From: Xestospongia bergquistia
Lineage: Eukaryota; Porifera; Demospongiae; Haplosclerida; Petrosiidae
Assembly (NCBI GenBank): GCA_963965975.1
Contig: OZ014420.1
Coordinates: forward strand, 5,420,001 to 5,484,000
Direction of reading: 5' to 3'
Length of the DNA: 64,000 nucleotides
Part shown: in pieces, positions 53,849 through 64,000 of the stretch
How positions within the stretch are numbered: position 1 is the stretch's first letter
Layout of the letters: each line of letters starts with the position of its first letter
The notes under the pieces: generated by a model
What the model saw: only the letters and a program-made list of their open reading frames with translations
Databases searched by the model: none
What the model was told of the DNA's origin: nothing
Translations under genes and position numbers: made by a program

Positions 53849-56464
53849 TTAGCTCTTCTTCTTAAGGTGTCGAGCTACAATCCTATTGAATTGGAAGAGA
53901 TAGCCAAGAGCAACAAATCGAAAGAGACCCATTAAAAATATCTAAATTAAAGAACAAATTTCAAGGACTGTACAATGTACTGTCATTTACATGCACTGAC
54001 CTGTGTAACTACTTCCAACAATGACGAAACTGGAGCTGTACCTGCTGTCAATATCTTTAACATAAACCCATCAAATCCATGATGTATGGCATATTGTTGT
54101 CTTTCAATACCAGTCAATATCTAATAATAAAGTAAGTGATAGTTTACAAATAAATCTATTACAATCAAATGAGAATGAAACTAATATAATATAATTAAGA
54201 GCATGCAATTAGCTCAATTGAATTATGAAGTGTTCCACATGCCATTAGCCTCCAGTAGGATCAGGGAATCGAGGGGGGGGATAGGAGTGACTTGTGTCCC
54301 CCTCCCACACATTGCTGGTGAGGGACGCACACATGCTCTCAAGTTTAAGTATACTACAGTTATACAGTCATTTATTGACTGTACTAACTATTATCAAATA
54401 TTTAAATCCAATTAATTGCCTCACCCCCACATTCTTATATATTTCCTGTATAATATACCAGTATTACCGCAAGAGAAAATCAATTTATACAATGACTATG
54501 TGTAAGAGGGACAAGTAGAACAGTAGTGTTGATACAGTGATGATAAGAACACACACCTCACTAGCAACTTGTTCTGGTTTTAAGACTGTCCCATAAGAAG
54601 CAAGCTCCTTTATCATGGGAGTGCGATATTTGGCTTCATCATGTAATTGAGGGGTATCTAGAAACAATACATACTATTAATATAATTGAGGGGTATCTAG
54701 AAACAATACATACTATTAATATAACTGAGGGATATCTAGAAACAATACATACTATTAATATAATTGAGGGGTATCTAGAAACAATACATACTGTTAATAT
54801 ATATCTAGAAACAATACATACTATTAATATAACTGAGGGATATCTAGAAACAATACATACTATTAATATAACTGAGGGATATCTAGAAACAATACATACT
54901 ATTAATATAACTGAGGGATATCTAGAAACACTACATACTATTAATATAATTGAGGGATATTCAGAAACAATACATACTATTAATATATATCTACATACCA
55001 TTAATGTATCTAACTTACCAGTATCAGGAGGAAAAGAAATACTAACATGAATATTATAAGGTTGAAGTTCCATCGCAAGAACCTCAGCTAGTCCTCTCAA
55101 AGCAAACTTAGAAGAACCATAAGCACTGTAGCCATAAAAAGGAAACTAAAGAAGCTTAAGTAATCATATACAAAATTATATTTTATTGCTAAAAACCTGT
55201 CCAGCTTGAGAGTCTATAAAAACAATATGACCAGTTTGTCTGTCTTTCATTGTAGGCAGAACAGCTCGAGTCACAGCAACACTGCCCATTATGTTTGTAT
55301 TAAACAGAGACTGTGGAGAAACATATATATACTAAGATCACGTAGCTCAAATTGTATATAATATATAATACATACAAAAAGACATTAGTGATACTCAAAT
55401 GAGGTTACTAGTTATAGGTTACCTGGAATACTTCGCGACTTGTTTCAAGTAATGATGCTGTGTGAGTGATACCAGCTGAATTAACAACAACATCTACTGG
55501 AGGCATGTCTGACAAGGCCTGACAATATGGAAAGAAAGCTGATGACCAAATTAACAACAATGAGCCAATTTGATTGATTATCTTTCTGTCTTTCCTTTAA
55601 GTCCATCCATCTATCTATCTATCTATCTATATCTGTTCAAGGTCCATTTATTATACATACATCTCTTATTTTAGTCTCAGCATCAGGTTCACCAACATCA
55701 ATAGATATAACATCAACAGTTTGGTTATGATAAAGAGAAGTCAACTCTTGTTTAACAGAATGTAGCTTTTCCTAAAATGGACAAAGAAAACAAGTAATCT
55801 CACTATATAATATAATATTTGATGATTTGTGTATAGCAGCTATTGTAACATTTATAACATAGATAATGTCAATATCATTACAAAATTATATAAAGCTTAT
55901 CAAATGTTATTGTCAAGGCAAATATACTAACGATCATATTTCAAATCTACTTCTTGTCTCAGGTGGAAAGAGGAGGAGGGATATGTGTGTGTGAAGGAGG
56001 GAGGGACCAAACAAATCTAGTATTACTAGTTCTCTGATAATGGAGATGGATGGACAACTTTTAAAACCATCTACCCTAATATCAACTAGCCCCTCCCACC
56101 AGTTCTATAGTGGGAGGGGCTGGCTATACAGGAAACCTGTTGGATTTCTACAAGAGCAATGGTGTGGACATTTTGAACCTTGTTTCGAGCTACAAGTGTC
56201 ACATGACTGGCTCCTCGTTGTAAGGCTTCCCTGGCAACAGCTTTACCAATACCACTAGAGCCTCCAGTCACCTGAAAATAAATAGATTCCAATTGACAAA
56301 AAGTCAATAATAATCCCGACTATAATTATGAGTATTATACTACTCACTAGTATGTGTTTTCCCTTAATCAAATATTTCTTCCTAGCAGCTGCCGAGTAAA
56401 GCATAACAAAAACGAGTAGAATTACTACTCCACAAATCGTACAAGTACACACACAGAACTCCAT
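53849..56464 (-). CDS. KDSR: 3-ketodihydrosphingosine reductase
   Basis: Short-chain dehydrogenase that reduces 3-ketodihydrosphingosine with NADPH in de novo sphingolipid synthesis on the ER membrane. Nine exons: 56464-56348, 56271-56137, 55771-55661, 55518-55423, 55310-55197, 55145-55019, 54657-54557, 54120-54001, 53941-53849; all phases fit and the product is 337 aa, close to vertebrate KDSR (332). An N-terminal membrane anchor (1-25) precedes the cofactor motif VTGGSSGIGK (40-49). NSAG and IDSQAGQ follow, with catalytic Ser about 187 and YGSSK (Tyr 200, Lys 204). PPDTDTP and APVSSLLEVV match the family, as does the C-terminal hydrophobic stretch GLFRFVALGYLF. The sixth intron (54658-55018) is a minisatellite. 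Confidence 0.93.
54645..55000. repeat. 39-bp minisatellite in KDSR intron carrying repeated 3' splice sites
   Basis: Eight or nine tandem units of 39 bp (one shortened, at about 54790). On the KDSR strand each unit contains TATTAAT, then TTTCTAG followed by ATATCCCTCAGTTA or a close variant. The true acceptor (54658) and the first 14 or so bases of exon 54657-54557 are the first unit. Confidence 0.88.
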
Positions 56465-56613
56465 TTTAGAGAGATATAAACCACACCTTTTTATTGCAAA
56501 AAAATGAAATTTGTTGATTTAACAATAATAATTCTAGTTACAAAAAAATAAAACACTATTTGTTTTGCTAGAACAAAGTTTAACTGAACTAATCAATTTA
56601 CAATTAAGAAAAT

Positions 56614-58162
56614 TTAAAGATCTTCACATTCGGCAAGCGTATCCTCAAGGTCTTTAACAACCTTGTCACGTTGACGAGTCATATCTTCTAGATCTCCTAC
56701 ATAAATTAACAAAAATACAAAGATTTGACACACAAGAGTGTCTATAGCTACATAAAACTGTAATATACATAGAACTCCTATAGCATTAATGGCTCATTAC
56801 ACAAGATTGAATGAAAAATGCCAAGGCTAATGATATATAGTGTCAATGATATGTTACTATATATTAGGAATGGTGATAATGGTACTAGATTTATTAGTTA
56901 TACTAGGTTAAAATGTTTAAAATGAAGGTAATTATCCGTGACCATGACCATTTAGGAACATCATAGATACACTTGCTAATATAATATTGACTATTGATTC
57001 TTAGTGAAGAGGATTCTTATTGTTTCTTTCAGTTAACTCAGTTATATTGTGGAGATAGTGAATTTTAAACTGTCAACATTGTATTAATGAATCTTTTAAG
57101 ATATTTTCACATTAACTTGATTGAAACAAAATTATATCACTTACTCTCTAATTTATCAATTGTACGATTGAGTGAATCAATAGTCCTACAAATGAAGAGA
57201 TTAAAATTATAATTATGTTTGACCAGCTGCACACCACAGAAATTAATTTTTTAAAGAAAGAATGATATAAACAATTCATTAGGTCATAAATGTTTAAGAA
57301 GACAGACAGACAGACACACCTTTTCATGTCTTCATTTTCATTTTCTAATTCTCTCTTCCTATTCTCACATATCTGCAACCTATCTTCAGTTGTCTCAAGG
57401 TCAGCTTCAACAAGTTGTAGCTTACGTTTGACATCTTCTAACTCAAGGGTAAGCTAATAATAAAAAAATAAATAAAGAACATAAGGTAAGTCATTTTATA
57501 ACAGGATGAGTGTGTGTTTAAGAACTGTCAAACATATTTTAAACATTCATTTGACAAATGAACTTTCAAAATGAGCTTAAACATAATGTCAGCTAAATTG
57601 TGTCTGTATCTAATAGCATATAACAACACAGAGTATTAAGTATTGTTATAGGTGGTAATCTGTCAAACTTTCACACGTCCATATAGTAATTTGCTAATAT
57701 CAATATTTCAAGACTACAATTGTAGAAATTAAAGGATTGTTTTATTAAAGATATCTCCACTAACTTTGTATTACATATTGACAAACCAATGGCATTAATT
57801 TATATTGATACCTCACTACATTGAATGACACTGACATAGAAAGTCTAATACAACTACTTGTAGTTGTGTAGTAACTACATTAGTCTACTTACTTCACTAG
57901 AGTACTGGAAGTCTATTCAAATATTTCTTTATATAACATACGTTAAAACTTCAAGCAAAGTTTCTCAGTACTTTACAAATACGCGCATACAATTAGGTAG
58001 AACGAAATACTTCTATTATTATATTTGGCATTTATGATTACAACGTACACCATCAGCTTTCTCTTCGGCGACTTTTCTTTCTCGTTCAGCTTCTTCAGCT
58101 CTTTCTCTCTCAGTGTTAATTTCTTCACGATAAGCAGCTATTTTCTTCTTTAACTGCTCCAT
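56614..58162 (-). CDS. short tropomyosin-like coiled-coil protein (123 aa), gene T2
   Basis: Four exons: 58162-58049, 57453-57320, 57185-57145, 56696-56614; phases fit. The product is nearly all charged heptad repeat (MEQLKKKIAAYREEINTERE…), with a tropomyosin-type segment RKLQLVEADLETTEDRL and a short end LEDTLAECEDL. Exon lengths 134 and 41 nt are shared with the neighbouring gene T1. It lacks the central exons of T1 and is far shorter than classical tropomyosin (about 284 aa), so a regulatory or partial actin-binding role is only inference. It ends 149 bp upstream of the KDSR start. Confidence 0.75.
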
Positions 58163-58418
58163 AGCTACGATAGCCACACCCACTATAATTAACCATAATG
58201 ACTTAATTTACTTTTGCAAGTAAAAATAAAATTTTAAAAGCTACTTCAAAAAATATATTAAATGAGAAATGACTGGGAAAATAGCAGTTATTACTATTAT
58301 CATACAATCAAATAAAAAGTGAATAACACTACTAAACACTGACTAGTTTTAATAAACAGATAAATTATCATTAATTTTAATACTAAATTTTTGAACATGT
58401 ACGGAGACTGTCAGATCA

Positions 58419-60972
<2,554 letters not shown>

Positions 60973-61117
60973 TTCTAAGTTACTTCACAGACGTGTATCT
61001 AAAGCGATTAAAATGTGGTTAGAAGCACGCATAGCTTACTATTTATATTGCGACTCTCTTAACCACATCCGGCAAAACCGCATTCTTATTAACAACAAAT
61101 ATTAAAAAAATTAATAA

Positions 61118-63291
61118 CTATCTGTTACTTAAACTATGTAAGTTATTAAGAGCTGAATCTGGATCCGTTTTATAGAGCATAAAATATCCTTGTATCTCTG
61201 CTAAACTAAACTGTCTGTTCATTTTTGACACAGATTGTGCAAACAATCGAGATTTAGCTAGAGAAGCTTCGGGATAAAAACGAGAAAACATTTGTTCTAA
61301 TTGATACTCACTAGCATAGTCAATTAATAATTTAATATCAACACGACCAGGACGAATCAAAGCTGGGTCAAGTCGTTCTAAATAGTTGGTAGTCATGACA
61401 ACAATACGACCCTCAGCTGAGGCGACGCCATCTAGTGCATTTAATAGTCCACTTAGCGTTAACCGACTCAATCCCTCATAAGCAGTCTTTATTTGCTTGG
61501 ATTCTTCTCTACTGGTGAAAGCAGCATCTACGTCTTCTAATAAAATAATACTTTGTTCTGGTGCTATGCTTAATAAATGGTTCAGTCGATCATCAGACAT
61601 TCCTCGCTCACTTAAATTCAGTAAACATATACTGTATTCTAATTCTCCTGCCAAAGCTGTAATGAAACTGCTTTTACCACAACCAGGTGGTCCATATAAT
61701 AGGTAACCACGGCGATACGGGATTCCTCTGTTCATATACCACTGTGAATTAGAGATAAATTCACGCACATCTGACACCATGTTGTCAGATAGACCTTGAT
61801 CTAAAATAACTGACATGATTGGACGACGTTTTCTAGGATAACCAAATTGCCTCCATTCAGCACCCATGGGTACATACACGATGGTCTTGCCTTCATGGCT
61901 TTCTAGAGCAAGTTGTCGTGCCTCATCTAACATATCAAAATACAAGTTTCTATTTCGACCAACTGAGGTTAATGTCACTGTCTCCCATGGGATGCCATGA
62001 GTTAGATCAACCATTTGTTTCTCTCTATAAGATATAGCAACGATAACAATAGCACAATGTCATATGGATAGCTATATATCTAACTGTATGTAGTAAAGGC
62101 ATATTACCATCAGTTCATTGATCATAACAATTACCATATAAGGTACTAATGTATATACACATATACATACATACTATATCTCTGATAACTACTTGTATCT
62201 ATGCATCATTAGGTAAGTATGACTTACCTGTTTCTTTCAACACGTACTAGATTTCTCTTATACCAAAAGAAATGTATCCCGGGACTAGGAACAAAACGAA
62301 ACTCAGTATTTATCTTACCTATAAGGAGGTGTAAAGTACTACTGAATTAATTATAACAACCTGTTTCCAATTGATGGAAATTAGTTTCCACTGACAGGTG
62401 CTGTGTTTTACTGACATTAGTAGTTATCCATTGAAGTAGCCACTGGTAACTCTTGTCTTTACTGGGTACCTATAAAATGTTGTATGGTTCTTTATAAAGG
62501 GCATCTTTTATTTTTAAACTTCTTTTACATTAAACCTTAAGTACATTAACTTTGTCTCCAGGCTCTCTGGAACTCATAGTATAGAGAAGAAAGGCAAAAA
62601 GAGAGCCAGAAAACACTCACATGTCCACATACACATGGTGTCTGTGTGTCCTAGTGCTATAAAATAGTGATAGAAACAACTTATAAAAAAGTTTAACATA
62701 ATTTTAGCTTTGTCTCCAAGAGTTGATTATTTTCACAAAGGACCATAAAATGAGATTATTAAATCAGTATGTCATCACGTCTGGATACAAAAATCGATGT
62801 GTGTAGGTATGACATGCAAGGTCCATTAGCAAGATCTTTGGAGCCCTTAATGATAAATGTAGCCATTTATGTGAAGCTAGTGCTTATAGGAACACAAAGT
62901 ATATACTTTCCTGTATATTAAACTGATCCTCATCCCCTAAATCTTAAATGTTAACTATAGCTAAGTATGATTCCTGCAGAAACTATAGGTAGTATCTTAT
63001 GAGAAAGTAATATTACAGGAATTATAGAATAAAGACTTTATAGATTAAGTTCAATGTTTTCTGTCAATGACATATTGACTAAGAGACAGTGTACAATTAC
63101 AGATTAGATATAAAACACTACAATAATAACACTACCTCTAATGTAATCATAAGATGACGTCTAAACATAACAGTACCCCATTGTACACCCTTCCTTAGAA
63201 CAGCTATCAATGCACCTACTCCCACAAGTCCAAAACCTGCTCCGAAATAAGGATTGTCCTTTAGTGATGGAAGAAAATCAGATAGTGGCAT
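61118..63291 (-). CDS. BCS1L: BCS1-type mitochondrial AAA ATPase
   Basis: Inner-membrane AAA protein that translocates and inserts the Rieske Fe-S subunit during assembly of respiratory complex III. Four exons: 63291-63136, 62469-62361, 62318-62228, 62024-61118; phases fit and the product is 420 aa (vertebrate BCS1L 419). I start at the ATG at 63291 ([19 protein letters not shown]) because it matches the family start; the GTG nine bases upstream is not needed. One membrane helix near 20-40 is followed by an internal targeting region and the BCS1 N-domain ([23 protein letters not shown]). The AAA domain has Walker A GPPGCGKS (230-237), Walker [10 protein letters not shown] (about 279-287), MTTN sensor 1 and RPGRVD. 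Head-to-head with THOC7. Confidence 0.96.
62470..63135 (-). other. BCS1L intron 1
   Basis: 666 bp, GT-AG. No coding or repeat feature recognised. Confidence 0.8.
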
Positions 63292-63358
63292 TTTCTCCAC
63301 GTGGGTAACCCACTGCGCATGCTCAATCTTTTACTAGACACGTGGTCCTAAGGAGAAA
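63292..63358. promoter_or_regulatory. 67-bp bidirectional promoter of BCS1L and THOC7
   Basis: Only 67 bases separate the two start codons. CACGTG E-boxes lie at 63298-63303 (just inside the leader) and 63339-63344, and an NRF-1-like TGCGCATGC at 63314-63322. In animals NRF-1 and E-box factors control many genes for mitochondria and basic cell functions, which fits BCS1L. Binding is inferred from motif match. Confidence 0.6.
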
Positions 63359-64000
63359 ATGAACGAAGATGATATTATTCGTAAGAGATTGACAGTTGAG
63401 GGAGATAGTGGACAAGATGACAGAAGACTAACAGGTCTATTAAAGACTTTTTTAAAATGGTGTGCAGCAGATTCTCTATCTGAGGAAGAAAATGAGGCCA
63501 CTTTTCAAAAGATGCTCTTTACTTTAGGCCAGGTATGCATTTTATCTATCTGTTTGTGTATAAGTATTAACACAGAAAATGGAGCCAAATTTGAGACTCC
63601 GCCTTAAACCACACCCTATAAATGACTAAGTGAGTCTCACACGCTTCAATTTTAATACGATCAGCAACACAACGCTCAATCCATAACTATTAAACAATAA
63701 ACTTTTTAATTGGTGTAACCAGAGCAGTCAACTTGCTATTATTTGGGTTGTCCTCTTTCATTGTCTAGGTTGACTTTGCGTTCTCAAGAACAGAGTTAGT
63801 ACTTACTATGAACAAGAAAGAAGAGCTCCAATATGAAGAATTAGTACAATCCGTTGATAAAGAAATTAAAACAACTCGAGAACTCATTCAAACTCTAAGA
63901 GGAGAGCTTTCCGATGCAAGACTAGTCCGTCAACATCGTCAAGAATATGACGCCATGGCCACTATCATTCAAAAGTCTACCACACGAAAGGACATGATAA
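63359..64000 (+). CDS. THOC7: THO complex subunit 7 (5' part; continues past window)
   Basis: THOC7 is a coiled-coil subunit of the THO/TREX complex that couples transcription to mRNA export in the nucleus. Exon 1 63359-63532 (58 aa, MNEDDIIRKRLTVEGD…FLKWC) and exon 2 from 63769, open to the window edge, joined in phase 0 across a 236-bp intron. IIRKRLTVEGDSGQDDRR, FLKWC, FTLGQVDFAFSRTELVLTMN and RQHRQEYDAMATIIQ match THOC7 in order and spacing. About 135 residues are visible of an expected 200 or so. Confidence 0.92.

Noticed and set aside
54645-55000. Tandem repeats resembling a CRISPR array
   Set aside because: Units are contiguous, with no unique spacers, in a eukaryotic intron: a minisatellite.
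63292-63300. Three-residue upstream extension of BCS1L
   Set aside because: Requires a GTG start; the ATG at 63291 gives the family-typical MPLSDF start.

Overview
The window is eukaryotic nuclear DNA: AT-rich, with many short GT-AG introns (down to 48 bp), multi-exon genes, long (CT)n tracts and no bacterial-type operons. The gene set (HERC1, a Hedgehog-type signalling domain, KDSR, BCS1L, THOC7, group VI phospholipases, tropomyosin-like coiled coils) is animal. Compact introns, a stand-alone hedge domain and a large family of beta-helix/multi-membrane receptors-like proteins suggest an early-branching animal, most likely a demosponge such as Amphimedon; that assignment is inference.

Bases 247-19672 (+) hold the C-terminal part of a HERC1-type giant E3 ubiquitin ligase. 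I could place 39 exons whose reading phases all join: acidic/proline-rich linker, UBA, WD40 region, second RCC1-like domain, and HECT domain. Two of its introns contain genes on the opposite strand. Intron 6542-8557 holds a small secreted hedge-domain gene (7491-8019, -), broken by a one-base shift. The last intron (15163-19456) holds a 1,233-residue-type beta-helix/multi-membrane gene (-).

Bases about 15100-48000 are an expanded tandem array. A unit made of the end of HERC1 exon 38, an antisense beta-helix/membrane gene, and the last HERC1 exon (which carries the HECT catalytic cysteine) occurs five times. Antisense copies 2, 4 and 5 are intact; copies 1 and 3 are frameshifted. Of the four extra HERC1 terminal exons, two (38303-38479 and 46396-46572) are still open, keep their splice acceptor and could serve as alternative ends. 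Units 4 and 5 came from a recent 8.09-kb segmental duplication (31831-39922 and 39923-about 47957) whose edge cut off the tail of a neighbouring phospholipase gene.

Bases 47778-63291 are a compact run of minus-strand genes, listed here by rising coordinate: two tandem group VI (PLA2G6-like) phospholipases (A with full catalytic motifs, B with degraded ones), KDSR (sphingolipid reductase, 9 exons, 337 aa), two tandem tropomyosin-like genes, and BCS1L (mitochondrial AAA chaperone, 420 aa). BCS1L shares a 67-bp head-to-head promoter with THOC7 (+), which runs off the right edge.

The most unusual element is the array of repeated catalytic-cysteine exons of a ubiquitin ligase alternating with antisense copies of a receptor-like gene family.
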